A DNA stretch of 64,000 nucleotides from NCBI GenBank assembly GCA_038961845.1, contig CP152408.1, positions 4,712,001 to 4,776,000 of the forward strand. Reading direction: 5' to 3'. The first letter of the stretch is position 1; each line of letters opens with the position of its first letter. Origin of the DNA: Xylophilus sp. GW821-FHT01B05. GTDB taxonomy: Bacteria; Pseudomonadota; Gammaproteobacteria; Burkholderiales; Burkholderiaceae_C. Positions 54,339-64,000 of this stretch are shown piece after piece. The position numbers and the translations under genes were made by a program. The notes under the pieces are model-generated. The model had not been told where the DNA came from and did not search any database. It saw only the letters and a list, made by a program, of their open reading frames with translations.

Positions 54339-56738
54339 ATGACACATCGCACGCCGCGCTCTTCGCTTCGGGCTCCGCGCACCGTGGCACGCAACGCTAC
54401 ACTTTCAATAGCTACATGCCTAGGTGTAGCCTTGGCTACAGCCCCATTTGGCTTGCAAAATGCGCTGGCACAAACGGCCCGCGGCGCAGCGCCACCGTCG
54501 GTCGGCGCGCGCGAGCCGGTCACGCTCAACTTCGCCAACGCCGACATCGAGGCCGTGGCCCGCACCATGTCGACCATCACCGGCCGCAACGTGGTGGTGG
54601 ACCCGCGCGTGAAGGGCACGATGACGCTGGTGACCGAGCGCCCGGTGCCGCCAGCGCTGGCCTTTGACCAGTTCCTGGCCGCGCTGCGGCTGCAGAACTT
54701 CACCGTGGTCGAGGCCGCCGGGCTGTACAAGGTAGTGCCCGAAGCCGACGCCAAACTGCAGAGCGGCGCCGTCACGGTCTCGCCTGGCGGGCGCGGCAGC
54801 AATGTCACCGGCAACCAGATCGTCACGCAGATCTTCAAGCTCAACTTCGAGAACGCCAACAACCTGGTGCCGGTGCTGCGCCCGCTGATCAGCCCCAACA
54901 ACACGATCAACGTGAACCCGGGCAACAACTCGCTGGTGATCACCGACTACGCAGAGAACCTGCAGCGCATGGCCAAGATCATCGCGTCCATGGACGTGTC
55001 CAACGCCAGCGACGTGGAAGTGATCCCGCTGCACTACCAGAACGCCACCGACCTCGCGCCGCTGATATCGCGGCTGGTCGAGGGCACCGGCACGCAGAGC
55101 GCCGCCACTGGCGGCACGCCCGTGGCCGGCGCCCCGGCCGCCACCCAGGGCCAGACCGACAACGCCTTCAAGACCACGCTGATCGCCGAGCCGCGCAGCA
55201 ATGCGCTGATCCTGCGCGCGGCCAACCCGGCGCGCGTGGCGCTGGTGCGCTCGCTGGTGGCCAAGCTCGACCAGCCGGCGCAGGACGGCGGCAATGGCGA
55301 TGCCGGCAACATCCACGTGGTCTACCTGAAGAACGCCGAGGCCACGCGGCTGGCCGTAACGCTGCGCGCGGCACTGGCCTCGCTCACGGCCAACAACGGC
55401 ACGACCACCGGCGGCAGCACGGGCGGCGTGACCGGCAGCAGCGGCATGCCGCAGTCCAGCTCTGTGTCGCAGCCACAGTCCAGCAGCTTCGGCGGCTCCA
55501 GCAGCAGCGGCAGTGGCTCCAGCAGCAGCTCAAGCCTGAGCACCAGCGCCTCGGCGAACTTTGCCAACAGCGCCATGCCATCCACCGGCGGCACCATCCA
55601 GGCCGACCCGGCGACCAACTCGCTCATCATCACCGCCAGCGAGCCGCAGTACCGGCAGCTGCGCGCCGTCATCGACAAGCTCGACGGCCGCCGCGCCCAG
55701 GTGCTGGTGGAAAGCCTGGTGGTCGAGGTCAATGCCAACAAGGTGGCCGAGTTCGGCATCCAGTGGCAGACGGCGCTGAGCAACAACGTCGGGATCGGCA
55801 ACAACTCCAGCGTGAGCGGCACCAACATCGTCAACCTGGCCCTGGGCATCGCCGCCGGCACCACCACCGTACTGCCGGCCAGCGGCCTGAACATTGCAGC
55901 GACGGCAACCGTCAACGGCAAGTCCTACCTGGGCGCGCTGGCCAACTTCTTGCAGAACACGGGCGATGCCAATGTGCTGTCAACCCCGAACCTGCTGACG
56001 CTGGACAACGAAGAGGCCCGCATCATCATTGGCCAGACCGTGCCCTTTCCCACCGGCTCCTACGCCAACACCACGGGCAGCAGCACGGTCAACCCGTTCA
56101 CCACGGTGGAGCGCAAGGACGTGGGCCTGACGCTGCGCGTGAAGCCACAGATCAACGAGAACGGCACGGTCAAGATGGCCGTCTACCAGGAAGTCTCCAG
56201 CATCGATGCCAGCACCACCAGCAACGCCAACGGCGCTACCACGAACAAGCGCTCGATCGAATCCAACGTGCTGGTGGACAACGGCAGCATCGTGGTGCTG
56301 GGCGGCCTGCTGTCGGACGACTATTCGCTGGCCCAGGACAAGGTGCCGGGGCTGGGCGATATGCCGCTGATCGGCGGCTTGTTCCGCAACGAAAGCCGCA
56401 CACGCAAGAAGACCAACCTGATGATCTTCCTGCGCCCGACCGTGATCCGCGACGCTGCCACCAGCGACAGCGTGGCCCAGGACCGCTACGACGCCATCCG
56501 CGGGCTGCAGATGAACATGCAGCCCGAGGCCAGCAGCGTGATGCAAGGCGTGAGCGCGACCGGCGTGTTGCCATCGCTGCAGACCGTAGCCCCCAAAGCC
56601 GCGACACGCGACGACAGCATCCGCGGCACCACGCTGATCCCGCCACCCATGCCGCCGGCGATCACGGTACAACCCGCCCCGCTGCGTGGCGCGCTGCCGC
56701 CCACGGGCGATCCTGCAACACGGGCGGAAAGTCCATGA
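54339..56738 (+). CDS. gspD: type II secretion outer-membrane secretin GspD
   Basis: 799 residues. Signal peptide (about 1-45, ending NALAQ), N0-N3 domains (about 55-420), a Ser/Gly-rich loop (about 355-410), and a C-terminal secretin domain with [21 protein letters not shown] and [14 protein letters not shown]. It forms the outer-membrane channel for folded proteins. Part of the signal peptide coding DNA (54405-54470) resembles the 60-bp dispersed repeat. ATG at 54339 follows gspN by 3 nt. Confidence 0.95.
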   Translation: MTHRTPRSSLRAPRTVARNATLSIATCLGVALATAPFGLQNALAQTARGAAPPSVGAREPVTLNFANADIEAVARTMSTITGRNVVVDPRVKGTMTLVTERPVPPALAFDQFLAALRLQNFTVVEAAGLYKVVPEADAKLQSGAVTVSPGGRGSNVTGNQIVTQIFKLNFENANNLVPVLRPLISPNNTINVNPGNNSLVITDYAENLQRMAKIIASMDVSNASDVEVIPLHYQNATDLAPLISRLVEGTGTQSAATGGTPVAGAPAATQGQTDNAFKTTLIAEPRSNALILRAANPARVALVRSLVAKLDQPAQDGGNGDAGNIHVVYLKNAEATRLAVTLRAALASLTANNGTTTGGSTGGVTGSSGMPQSSSVSQPQSSSFGGSSSSGSGSSSSSSLSTSASANFANSAMPSTGGTIQADPATNSLIITASEPQYRQLRAVIDKLDGRRAQVLVESLVVEVNANKVAEFGIQWQTALSNNVGIGNNSSVSGTNIVNLALGIAAGTTTVLPASGLNIAATATVNGKSYLGALANFLQNTGDANVLSTPNLLTLDNEEARIIIGQTVPFPTGSYANTTGSSTVNPFTTVERKDVGLTLRVKPQINENGTVKMAVYQEVSSIDASTTSNANGATTNKRSIESNVLVDNGSIVVLGGLLSDDYSLAQDKVPGLGDMPLIGGLFRNESRTRKKTNLMIFLRPTVIRDAATSDSVAQDRYDAIRGLQMNMQPEASSVMQGVSATGVLPSLQTVAPKAATRDDSIRGTTLIPPPMPPAITVQPAPLRGALPPTGDPATRAESP
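54405..54470 (+). repeat. possible degenerate 60-bp repeat, copy F, in gspD signal sequence
   Basis: CAATAGCTACATGCC ... GTAGCCTTGGCTACAGCCCC ... ATTTGGC resembles the family layout (ATAGCTA, then GCC-TGGGCTA, then AT-rich) but with several mismatches. Local composition is lower in GC than the flanks. Confidence 0.4.
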
Positions 56739-56754
56739 GGCAAGGCACACAGGC

Positions 56755-58146
56755 ATGACTCGTCATCCCCTGCCCTATGCCTTTGCCCGCACCCATCAGT
56801 TGCTGCTGGAGAGTGATGGCGAGCACCTGACGCTCTGGCACGGCGCCACGCCCGATGGCACGGCGCTGGGCGAAGTGCTGCGCAAGCATGCGGTCGATAC
56901 GCTGCAGCGCCTGGACAACGCCGCGCTGGCGCAGCGCATCAGCGCCGCCTATGCGCAGGGTGAATCCAGCGCCGCCACCGTGGTGAGCGAGGTGGAGTCC
57001 GATGCCGACCTGTCGCGCATGATGCAAGACCTGCCGGCCATCGAGGACTTGCTGGAAACGTCGGACGACGCGCCCATCATCCGCATGCTCAACGCGCTGC
57101 TGACGCAGGCCGCGCGCGACGGCGCCAGCGACATCCACATCGAGCCCTACGAGCGCCACAGCAGCGTGCGCTTTCGCGTCGATGGCGCGCTGCGCGAAGT
57201 GGTGCAGCCCAACCGCGCGCTGCATGCGGCGCTGATCTCGCGGCTGAAGATCATGGCCGACCTGGACATCTCCGAAAAGCGCCTGCCGCAAGATGGCCGC
57301 ATCTCGCTGCGCATCGGCACGCGCGCGGTGGACGTGCGCGTGTCCACCATCCCCTCCGCGCACGGCGAGCGCGCGGTGCTGCGCCTGCTGGACAAGAGCG
57401 AGAGCAAGCTCAGCCTGGAGTCGGTCGGCATGCTGGGCGAGGTGCTGGCGCGCTTCGAGCGGCTGATCAAGCAGCCGCACGGCATCATCCTGGTGACCGG
57501 GCCTACCGGCTCGGGCAAGACCACCACGCTGTACTCGTCGCTGGCGCGGCTCGATGCCAGCCGCAACAACATCATGACGGTGGAAGACCCGATCGAGTAC
57601 GAGCTGCCCGGCGTTGGCCAGACGCAGGTCAACAGCAAGATCGAGCTGACCTTTGCCCGCGCGCTGCGCGCCATCCTGCGGCAAGACCCGGACATCGTCA
57701 TGATCGGCGAGATCCGCGACTTCGAGACCGCGCAGATCGCCATCCAGGCATCGCTCACCGGCCACCTGGTGCTGGCCACGCTGCACACCAATGACGCCGC
57801 CAGCGCCATCACGCGCCTGACCGACATGGGCGTGGAGCCCTTTTTGCTCAGCAGCTCGCTGCTGGGCGTGCTGGCGCAGCGGCTGGTGCGCAAGTACTGC
57901 CCGGCCTGCCACGGCACCGGCTGCGAGAGCTGCGGCCGCACCGGCTACCAGGGCCGCACAGGCGTGTTCGAGCTGCTGGTGGTGGACGACACCATCCGCC
58001 CGCAGATCCACAACCAGACCGCAGAAGCCACCATCCGCGACACGGCCCAGGCCTCTGGCATGACGCTGATGCGCGAGGATGGCGAGCGGCTGGTGGCAGA
58101 AGGCGTGACCAGCATGGAAGAAGTAATGCGGGTGACGCGGGACTGA
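56755..58146 (+). CDS. gspE: type II secretion ATPase GspE
   Basis: 463 residues. Walker [16 protein letters not shown] (about 242-256), Asp box and Walker [17 protein letters not shown], His box LATLHTNDA, and a C-terminal zinc finger [12 protein letters not shown]. It powers pseudopilus growth. Shorter than E. coli GspE at the N-terminus. Starts 16 nt after gspD. Confidence 0.95.
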   Translation: MTRHPLPYAFARTHQLLLESDGEHLTLWHGATPDGTALGEVLRKHAVDTLQRLDNAALAQRISAAYAQGESSAATVVSEVESDADLSRMMQDLPAIEDLLETSDDAPIIRMLNALLTQAARDGASDIHIEPYERHSSVRFRVDGALREVVQPNRALHAALISRLKIMADLDISEKRLPQDGRISLRIGTRAVDVRVSTIPSAHGERAVLRLLDKSESKLSLESVGMLGEVLARFERLIKQPHGIILVTGPTGSGKTTTLYSSLARLDASRNNIMTVEDPIEYELPGVGQTQVNSKIELTFARALRAILRQDPDIVMIGEIRDFETAQIAIQASLTGHLVLATLHTNDAASAITRLTDMGVEPFLLSSSLLGVLAQRLVRKYCPACHGTGCESCGRTGYQGRTGVFELLVVDDTIRPQIHNQTAEATIRDTAQASGMTLMREDGERLVAEGVTSMEEVMRVTRD

Positions 58147-58210
58147 GCCCTAGCTGAAACGCAGTTCACGGTGTGCTGCAAGGGTATCGACGGGCCTCCA
58201 CAATGGCCGC

Positions 58211-59227
58211 ATGTCCGCCCTCTCCAAAACCGCCTTCTCCATGCTCGACCTGGTTGCCGTCCGCGAGGGCGGCAGCGTTGCGGATGCACTGGCCATAGCC
58301 CTCAGCACCGCGCGCCATGTCGAGGCCCTCGGCTTTACCCGCTACTGGCTGGCCGAGCACCACAACATGGAGGGCATCGCCAGCTCTTCCACCGCCGTGC
58401 TGATCGGCCATATCGCGGGCGGCACGCAGCGCATTCGCGTGGGCTCGGGCGGCGTGATGCTGCCCAACCATGCGCCGCTGGTGGTGGCCGAGGCCTTTGG
58501 CACGCTGGCCGAGCTGTACCCCGGCCGCATCGACCTGGGCCTGGGCCGCGCGCCCGGCACCGACCAGGCCACCATGCGCGCGCTGCGGCGCGACCGCACC
58601 GAGACGGTGGACGACTTCCCCGCCGACGTGCTGGAGCTGCAGCGCCTGCTGGCACCGGCCGTGCCCGGCCAGCGCCTGATCGCCACGCCCGGCGCCGGCA
58701 CGCAGGTGCCGATCTGGCTGCTGGGATCGAGCCTGTTCAGCGCCCAGTTGGCGGCCGAGCGCGGCCTGCCCTATGCCTTTGCCTCGCACTTTGCGCCGCG
58801 CTTGCTGCTGCAGGCCATTGATCTGTACCGCGCGCGCTTCAAGCCCTCGGCCACGCTGGCCAAGCCCTACGTGACCATAGGCGTGCCGATGATCGCCGCG
58901 CCCACCGACGCCGAGGCCGAATTCCTCGCCAGCAGCACCTACCAGCGCGTGCTGAGCATCGTCACCGGCCAGCGCGGCAAACTGCGCCCGCCGGTGGAGG
59001 GCTTCATGCAGCAACTGCAGCCGCAAGAGCGCGCGGCGATTGCGGACTTCCTGGCCATCGGCGTGGTCGGCGGGCCAGACACGGTGCGCCAGGGGCTGGA
59101 ATCGCTGGTCGAGCAGACCGGTGCCGACGAGCTGATGCTGGTCTGCGACGTGTTCGACCCGGCGCTGCGGCTGCGCTCGCTGGAGATCGCGGCACAGGTG
59201 CGCGCGGCCCAGCCGGCGAGCGCCTGA
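58211..59227 (+). CDS. LLM class flavin-dependent oxidoreductase
   Basis: 338 residues, single-domain luciferase-like monooxygenase (MsnO8/YhbW-like). [19 protein letters not shown] (about 42-60) and [31 protein letters not shown] are family motifs for FMN binding. Substrate unknown. It interrupts the gsp run between gspE and gspF, with a repeat copy after it, so it may have been inserted there. Confidence 0.9.
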   Translation: MSALSKTAFSMLDLVAVREGGSVADALAIALSTARHVEALGFTRYWLAEHHNMEGIASSSTAVLIGHIAGGTQRIRVGSGGVMLPNHAPLVVAEAFGTLAELYPGRIDLGLGRAPGTDQATMRALRRDRTETVDDFPADVLELQRLLAPAVPGQRLIATPGAGTQVPIWLLGSSLFSAQLAAERGLPYAFASHFAPRLLLQAIDLYRARFKPSATLAKPYVTIGVPMIAAPTDAEAEFLASSTYQRVLSIVTGQRGKLRPPVEGFMQQLQPQERAAIADFLAIGVVGGPDTVRQGLESLVEQTGADELMLVCDVFDPALRLRSLEIAAQVRAAQPASA

Positions 59228-59290
59228 AACTATCAAATTCATAGCTAATAGCCCAGGCAGGGCCTGGGCTAGAGGCATATTTCATTCAAA
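59228..59290 (+). repeat. 60-bp dispersed repeat, copy G
   Basis: ATAGCTAATAGCCCAGG-CAGGG-CCTGGGCTAGAGGCATATTT: nearly perfect palindrome core. Begins just after the LLM oxidoreductase stop, about 85 nt before gspF. Confidence 0.8.
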
Positions 59291-59373
59291 ACCCCGGTGC
59301 GCGCACGCGGCCCTTCATGGCGCTGGCCGATAATCCGCCCAGCGCCGCCCCCCCCTGCGGCCATCTGCACCGC

Positions 59374-60588
59374 ATGCCCGCCTATTCCTTTGAAGCCCTA
59401 GACGCCCAAGGCCAATCCCGCAAAGGGGTGCTGGAGGCCGATACGGCGCGCTCCGCACGCAGCATGCTGCGCGCCCAATCCCTGGTGCCGCTGGCAGTCG
59501 AGCCGGTGGCGGCTGCCGCCGGCGGCGGCATGGCGCGGCCCTTTGGCCGCCGCGTCTTCAATTCCACCGGCCTGGCGATCTGGACGCGCCAGCTCGCCGG
59601 CCTGGTCGGCTCCGGCCTGCCGCTGGAGCGCGCGCTGACCGCGCTGGCCGACGAGGCCGAGCAGGACCGCGAGCGCCACCTGGTGGCCGCGCTGCGCGCC
59701 GAGGTCAACGCCGGCTCCAGCTTCGGGCAGGCGCTGTCGCAGCACGGGCGCGAGTTCTCGCCCATCTACGTGGCCGTGATCAGCGCGGGCGAGCAAACCG
59801 GCAACCTGGGCCTGGTGCTGGAGCGCCTGGCCGACGACCTGGAAGAGCGCCAGGCGCTCAGGGCCAAGCTGATCGGCGCCGCGCTGTACCCGGCCATCGT
59901 CACCCTGGTGGCGATTGCCATCGTGCTGTTTCTGGTGAGCTACGTGGTGCCGCAGGTGGCCAGCGTGTTTGCCGGCACCAAGCACGCCCTGCCCTTTCTG
60001 ACCGTGGCCATGCTGGCGATCAGCGACGCGGTGCGGCACTACGGCTGGGCCATGCTGCTGGTACTGGTGCTGATCGTGGTCGGCGCGCGCCTGGCCTACC
60101 GCAACCCGGCCCTGCGCAACCGCATCGACGCCGCCTGGCTGACCCTGCCCATCGTCGGCCGCCTGGCGCGCGGCTACAACGCAGCGCGCTTTGCCAGCAC
60201 CCTGGCCATGCTGGCCGCAGCCGGCGTGCCCATCCTGCGCGCACTGCAGGCCGCGGCCGAAACACTGCAGAACACCGCCATGCGCGCCGATGCGCTGGAT
60301 GCCCTGGTGCTGGTGCGCGAGGGCGCGCCGCTGGCCTCGGCCATGGCGCAGAAAAAGCGCTTTCCGGGACTGGTATCGATGTTTGCCCGCCTGGGCGAGC
60401 AGACCGGCCAGTTGCCGCTGATGCTGCAGCGCGCCGCCGCCCAGCTCTCCGCCGAGGTGCAGCGCCGCGCCGTGGCGTTGGCGACCCTGCTGGAGCCGCT
60501 GCTGATCGTGACCATGGGGCTGGTGGTGATGCTGATCGTTTTGGCGGTGTTGATGCCGATCATTCAATTGAATCAATTCGTGAAGTAG
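59374..60588 (+). CDS. gspF: type II secretion platform protein GspF
   Basis: 404 residues. Two GspF repeats (about 70-195 and 275-400) with three membrane helices (about 168-195, 222-243, 374-396) and PAYSFEALDAQGQSRKG at the start. It is the inner-membrane platform core that contacts GspE and the pseudopilus. It is separated from gspE by the LLM gene. Confidence 0.95.
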   Translation: MPAYSFEALDAQGQSRKGVLEADTARSARSMLRAQSLVPLAVEPVAAAAGGGMARPFGRRVFNSTGLAIWTRQLAGLVGSGLPLERALTALADEAEQDRERHLVAALRAEVNAGSSFGQALSQHGREFSPIYVAVISAGEQTGNLGLVLERLADDLEERQALRAKLIGAALYPAIVTLVAIAIVLFLVSYVVPQVASVFAGTKHALPFLTVAMLAISDAVRHYGWAMLLVLVLIVVGARLAYRNPALRNRIDAAWLTLPIVGRLARGYNAARFASTLAMLAAAGVPILRALQAAAETLQNTAMRADALDALVLVREGAPLASAMAQKKRFPGLVSMFARLGEQTGQLPLMLQRAAAQLSAEVQRRAVALATLLEPLLIVTMGLVVMLIVLAVLMPIIQLNQFVK

Positions 60589-60634
60589 TGCTCGGCACCC
60601 TTGGGATAGACAGCTTTTTTGGAGATCGTTGACC

Positions 60635-61612
60635 ATGCCTTTGACACTGGACGACAAGCTCGTAGTTGCGATCTCCTCGCGCGCCCTGTTCAACCTGGAA
60701 GAAGAAAACCGGCTGTTCGACGCGGGCGACGAGAAGGCCTATATGCGGCTGCAGTTCGAGCGGCTGGATGTGCCGGCCAAACCCGGCGTGGCGTTCTCGC
60801 TGGTGCAGAAGCTGCTGGCCTTCAACGACGACGGCATCAAGCGGGTCGAGGTGGTGATGCTGTCGCGCAATGACCCGGTCAGCGGCATGCGCATCTTCCG
60901 CTCCAGCAAGGCCAACAACCTGCAGCTGGAGCGCGGCGTGTTCACCCAGGGCCGCGCGCCCTTTGGCTACCTGCGGGCGCTGGGTGCGCACCTGTTCCTG
61001 TCGGCCAACGAGAAAGACGTGCGCGAGGCGCTGGCGCTGGGCTTCCCGGCGGCGCGGGTGCTGACCGAGTCGGCCCAGGCCGGCCACAACAACCCGAACG
61101 AGGTGCGCATCGCCTTCGACGGCGACGCCGTGCTGTTCAGCGACGAGGCCGAGTCCATCTACCAAGCCGAAGGCCTGCCGACCTTCCTGCAACACGAGAT
61201 AGAAAAGGCCGCCGTGCCCCTGCCCGACGGCCCCTTCAAGCCCCTGCTGGTGGCCCTGCACCGCTTGCAGCAGGCCGGTGCGGGCGGCATGCGCATACGC
61301 ACTGCGCTGGTCACGGCGCGCAGCGCGCCGGCGCATGAGCGCGCCATCCGCACCTTGATGCAGTGGAACATCGCGGTGGACGAAGCCATGTTCCTCGGTG
61401 GCCTGGAAAAAGGCAGCTTTCTGCGCGAGTTCGAGCCCGACTTTTTCTTTGACGACCAGACCGGCCACGTCAACTCCGCCGCGCGCCATGTGCCGGCCGG
61501 GCATGTGACGCACGGCGTGTCCAACCCGGCCACGGTGCGGGAGCTGGAGGTTTTGAAGGAAATCCGCTCTGAGCCCTTGCCCAACAAGGGCATAAAGCTA
61601 TTAAAAAAATAG
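60635..61612 (+). CDS. 5'-nucleotidase, cytosolic type (PF06189)
   Basis: 325 residues. VVAISSRALFNLEEEN, IKRVEVVMLSRNDP and RIAFDGDAVLFSDEAE resemble the haloacid dehalogenase-type cytosolic 5'-nucleotidase I family, which hydrolyses nucleoside monophosphates. GGAG at 60621 supports ATG at 60635. The last codons (GIKLLKK) are AT-rich and resemble the repeat-like 3' end seen at other genes here. Confidence 0.85.
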   Translation: MPLTLDDKLVVAISSRALFNLEEENRLFDAGDEKAYMRLQFERLDVPAKPGVAFSLVQKLLAFNDDGIKRVEVVMLSRNDPVSGMRIFRSSKANNLQLERGVFTQGRAPFGYLRALGAHLFLSANEKDVREALALGFPAARVLTESAQAGHNNPNEVRIAFDGDAVLFSDEAESIYQAEGLPTFLQHEIEKAAVPLPDGPFKPLLVALHRLQQAGAGGMRIRTALVTARSAPAHERAIRTLMQWNIAVDEAMFLGGLEKGSFLREFEPDFFFDDQTGHVNSAARHVPAGHVTHGVSNPATVRELEVLKEIRSEPLPNKGIKLLKK

Positions 61613-61739
61613 CACCGCAATGCCCCTTCGCGGGCGCGTGTGACCACTGCTGTTTATCTTTGCAGAAGCGTTACCCGGCACGGCGCGCTTCCGTGCCACG
61701 ATCTGCAGCCTTTTTGCGACCCAGGTTCTTTCCCCCCAC

Positions 61740-62129
61740 ATGTCCATGACCCCCGCCTCCCTGCGCCTGAACGTCCTGTTGTTGCTGGCCGCCTTTGCCG
61801 CCGCCGGCCCGGTTGCCGCCCAGGCTCCGGCCACCACGGCGCCCGCGCCCGCCGCCGCCCCATCGCCCGACCCCGCCGCCCAGGCGACCAAAGGCGAGGC
61901 CCTGGCGGCCAAGCAGTTCAAGTGGCTGGATCTGGATGGCGACGGCTACCTGAGCAAGTCAGAGGTCGCCCTGTTCCCGCGCCTGCGCGATGCCTTCGAC
62001 GAGGCCGACACCGACCATGACGGCAAGGTGAGCTTCGAGGAAATCCGCGCCCTGGCCGTGCGCCAGCGCGCCGAACGCGCAGCGGCAGCAGCAGCCGCCG
62101 CGCCCGCCGCCCCTGCGCCGGCCAAGTAA
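61740..62129 (+). CDS. secreted EF-hand protein
   Basis: 129 residues. Signal peptide (about 1-27, PVAAQ), an Ala/Pro-rich linker, two EF-hands (DLDGDGYLSKSE, about 64-75; DTDHDGKVSFEE, about 89-100), and an Ala/Pro tail. A calcium-binding periplasmic protein of unknown role. ATGs at 61740 and 61746 are both possible starts. Confidence 0.85.
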   Translation: MSMTPASLRLNVLLLLAAFAAAGPVAAQAPATTAPAPAAAPSPDPAAQATKGEALAAKQFKWLDLDGDGYLSKSEVALFPRLRDAFDEADTDHDGKVSFEEIRALAVRQRAERAAAAAAAAPAAPAPAK

Positions 62130-62132
62130 GCC

Positions 62133-62591
62133 CTACAGCTCCGACGCCGGCAGCGTGCGCTTGACCTTGGTCGGGTCGGCGTAGACCACCGGCGCGGCAC
62201 TGCCGTCGCCCGTGCCCAGTTGCACGTCCTGGTGCGCCTTGCGCTGCTGCTCTTCGGCGATCTCCACCATCAGCGTGCTGGCACGCCAGAGCGACTGGAT
62301 GTGCTCGATCAGCTGCTTGCTGATCGGCTCCTTGGGCGGCTCCTCGGGCTCCTTGGCGGTTTCCTTCTGGCGCACCGCAGTCCAGTCGCGGTTGGGCGTC
62401 TCGGTCGAGGACGAGGGGCTGTTGTCCGGGCTGCGCGCGCCCTGCGGCGCGCCGACGAAGTCCTGGCCCTTGGTGGAATCGGCCTGGGTGATGCCCGCGC
62501 GAACCGCGGGCTCGGTGGCACCGGCCGCGGCAACGCCTACCGTCGGGCTCAGGGGACGGTAGGGGCTAAGGTCTGCGGGCGGTATTTGCAT
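62133..62591 (-). CDS. hypothetical protein
   Basis: 152 residues, mostly hydrophilic. An acidic Pro/Glu/Lys-rich middle (EPEEPPKEPISK) and a helical segment (LIEHIQSLWRASTLMVEIAEEQQRKAHQD, about 95-123) are visible. No signal peptide or known domain was recognised. It converges with the EF-hand gene, 3 nt apart. AGTACCTGCC precedes the ATG without a clear ribosome site. Confidence 0.65.
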   Translation of the reverse strand: MQIPPADLSPYRPLSPTVGVAAAGATEPAVRAGITQADSTKGQDFVGAPQGARSPDNSPSSSTETPNRDWTAVRQKETAKEPEEPPKEPISKQLIEHIQSLWRASTLMVEIAEEQQRKAHQDVQLGTGDGSAAPVVYADPTKVKRTLPASEL

Positions 62592-62699
62592 GGCAGGTAC
62601 TCCGGAGAGGGGTCGGGACGGCCGGGTTAGAACAGCCGTATCAGTGCTATCGGCCCATACCTGCCAATCTTTAGCGCTATTTCACGCGCCGGATACGTT

Positions 62700-63395
62700 T
62701 TATCCCGCGCGGTACCCCCCCCAACCATTGGCCCGCAGCTCGCAGGCCGGGCACTTGCCGCAGCCGTAGCCCCAGGCGTGGCGCTGGCTGCGGTCGCCCA
62801 GGTAGCAGGTGTGCGTGTGCTCGACCACCAGGTCCACCAGCCGCGTGCCGCCCAGGCGCTCGGCCATGCGCCAGGTCTCGGCCTTGTCTATCCACATCAG
62901 CGGGGTCTCGACCAGCAGGCGCCGGTCCATGCCCAGCGACAGGGCGATCTGCATCGCCTTCATGGTGTCGTCGCGGCAGTCGGGGTAGCCGGAGTAGTCG
63001 GTTTCGCAGACGCCGGTGACCAGCACGTCCAGCCCGCGCCGGTAGCCCAGCGCGGCGGCCAGGGTGAGGAACAGCAGGTTGCGCCCGGGCACGAAGGTGT
63101 TGGGCAGGCCGCTGGCCTCCATCTGGAAGGCGGTGTCGCGGGTGAGCGAGGTGTCACTGATCTGGCCCAGGATGCCGACGTCCAGCACGTGGTCGTCGCC
63201 AAGCCGGGCGTGCCACTCGGGGAAGTCGTGGCGCAGCTCGCGCAGCACATTGAGCCGCGCATCCAGCTCGATGTGGTGGCGCTGGCCGTAGTCGAAGCCG
63301 ACGGTTTCGACCCGCTCGTAGCGGGTCAGCGCGTCGGCCAGGCAGGTGGTGGAATCCTGGCCGCCGGAGAACAGGACAAGGGCGGAACGGGGCAT
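62700..63395 (-). CDS. queC: 7-cyano-7-deazaguanine synthase
   Basis: 231 residues. The PP-loop [16 protein letters not shown] (about 8-23) and the C-terminal zinc site [14 protein letters not shown] identify QueC. It converts 7-carboxy-7-deazaguanine to preQ0, a queuosine precursor, with ATP and ammonia. Stands alone here; other que genes are outside the window. Confidence 0.96.
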   Translation of the reverse strand: MPRSALVLFSGGQDSTTCLADALTRYERVETVGFDYGQRHHIELDARLNVLRELRHDFPEWHARLGDDHVLDVGILGQISDTSLTRDTAFQMEASGLPNTFVPGRNLLFLTLAAALGYRRGLDVLVTGVCETDYSGYPDCRDDTMKAMQIALSLGMDRRLLVETPLMWIDKAETWRMAERLGGTRLVDLVVEHTHTCYLGDRSQRHAWGYGCGKCPACELRANGWGGYRAG

Positions 63396-63426
63396 GGCAG
63401 CGTCTTTCAGGTGCGAACAGTCAACA

Positions 63427-63497
63427 GGTAGCTACAAAATAAGTAGCGATAAGCCCAGGCCACACCTGGGCTAGAGCCACTTTTCTTATAAAAATCG
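63427..63497 (+). repeat. 60-bp dispersed repeat, copy H
   Basis: GTAGCTACAAAATAAGTAGC ... AAGCCCAGG ... CCTGGGCTAGAGCCACTTTT. It lies just upstream of queC and provides the stop region (last three codons) of the DUF1854 gene on the minus strand. Confidence 0.75.
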
Positions 63498-63956
63498 ATC
63501 CAGCATGCGGCGCGAGGCGCGGTCCAGCGCGAAGCGGTCGCGAATGCGAAAGTGCAGGCCTTCGCCGCTCAGCACCAGCAGGCCGTTGTCGGGCAGGCGG
63601 CGCAGGTCGTCTTCGGACTTGAGCACCAGGCGCGCCGGGCCGCGGTCGGTCTCGACCTCCCAGGTGCTGGGCGTGGCGTAGGTGGATACGGCCAGCAGGC
63701 GCTGGATCTCGGGCATGAATTCGCGGCCGGCCAGGTCTTCCTCGACCAGGGCGCGCGCCTCGGACGGCAGCACATCCAGCCGGGCTAGCCAGGCGCGCTC
63801 GCGGCCGTCCTCGGTGCCAACCAGGGACAGGCATTCGTCCGGCGCGCCCAGCGGGAAGGCCCGCACCGGCACGACGACGACGCTGCCGGCGGCATCGGTC
63901 AGCAGCAGGCGGCCGAAGGCGTCGCGGGCCAGGGTGAAGTCGATGGCAACGCTCAT
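63486..63956 (-). CDS. DUF1854 family protein, cyanophycin-associated type
   Basis: 156 residues, compact alpha/beta protein. FTLARDAFGRLLLTDAAG, VPVRAFPLGAPDECLSLVG and the late WEVETDRGPARLVLKSEDD match the DUF1854 proteins that accompany an ABC transporter next to cyanophycin genes in Burkholderiales (family knowledge). Function not established. The ATG at 63956 follows the stop of an upstream gene by 1 nt, with GGAGG before it. Confidence 0.8.
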   Translation of the reverse strand: MSVAIDFTLARDAFGRLLLTDAAGSVVVVPVRAFPLGAPDECLSLVGTEDGRERAWLARLDVLPSEARALVEEDLAGREFMPEIQRLLAVSTYATPSTWEVETDRGPARLVLKSEDDLRRLPDNGLLVLSGEGLHFRIRDRFALDRASRRMLDRFL

Positions 63957-63957
63957 T

Positions 63958-64000
63958 TCAAGAACCTCCTGCCGGGTGGCTGGAATGCAGATCAGCAGGC
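63958..64000 (-). CDS. 3' end of an upstream gene (partial), possibly an ABC transporter
   Basis: The last 13 codons of a minus-strand gene (ending HSSHPAGGS) enter from the right edge and stop at 63958-63960, one base before the DUF1854 start. In relatives the gene in this position encodes an ABC transporter; the fragment is too short to confirm this. Confidence 0.35.
   Translation of the reverse strand, partial: PADLHSSHPAGGS

Overview
This window looks like chromosomal DNA of a high-GC betaproteobacterium of the order Burkholderiales, most likely family Comamonadaceae (relatives of Acidovorax, Variovorax, Xenophilus). Three things point there: the MetK, GroES/GroEL, Coq7, IlvA and porin sequences are of the betaproteobacterial type; a CIRCE element precedes groESL; and a roughly 60-bp dispersed repeat (core TAGCCCAG...CTGGGCTAGAGGC), which I associate with that family, occurs throughout. 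No rRNA, tRNA or CRISPR was recognised.

Layout. 1-4.4 kb: an alpha/beta hydrolase, two convergent LpxL/HtrB-type lipid A acyltransferases, metK, and a possible small ORF with a structured leader. 4.5-10.7 kb: a LysR regulator divergent from a homoprotocatechuate meta-cleavage operon (hpaH-hpaE-hpaD-hpaG) in which hpaH carries a 1-nt frameshift, followed by a PanE-like reductase. 10.9-19.7 kb: a complete arnBCADTEF-ugd operon for 4-amino-arabinose modification of lipid A, tightly packed with ATGA overlaps. 19.8-22.8 kb: a ModE-like regulator and molybdate transporter in the unusual order modB-modA-[274-bp element]-modC. 22.8-24.7 kb: arsR-arsC-ACR3 arsenic resistance. 24.8-27 kb: groES-groEL. 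27-32.5 kb: an accessory patch with a Phd/PIN toxin-antitoxin pair, an orphan frameshifted type I hsdR, and an IS66-family element with a perfect 8-bp target duplication. 32.7-35.5 kb: patatin, acetoacetate decarboxylase and 3-hydroxybutyrate dehydrogenase. 36-41 kb: pgi and tal divergent from zwf-hexR. 41-46.4 kb: a DUF3047 lipoprotein, porin, coq7, an OsmC protein, and ilvA behind a leader RNA with a terminator. 46.4-47.8 kb: cobS-cobC. 47.7-60.6 kb: a nearly complete type II secretion cluster (gspC divergent; gspGHIJKLMN-D-E, an LLM oxidoreductase, gspF). 60.6-64 kb: 5'-nucleotidase, EF-hand protein, queC, and a DUF1854 protein next to a partial gene.

The most unusual item is a 274-bp element present twice (21727-22000 and 48218-48491). 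Each copy folds on paper into a multi-branched structure closed by a 27-bp terminal inverted repeat. Several sequence differences between the copies are paired changes that keep stems intact, which points to selection on, or mechanistic maintenance of, the folded form. Copy 1 fills the space from the modA stop codon to 2 nt before the modC start codon. Other points of interest are in-frame insertions of the short dispersed repeat in pgi and cobS, an 87-bp tandem repeat between gspG and gspH, a terminator inside the groESL leader, and a possible polyproline leader peptide before ilvA.
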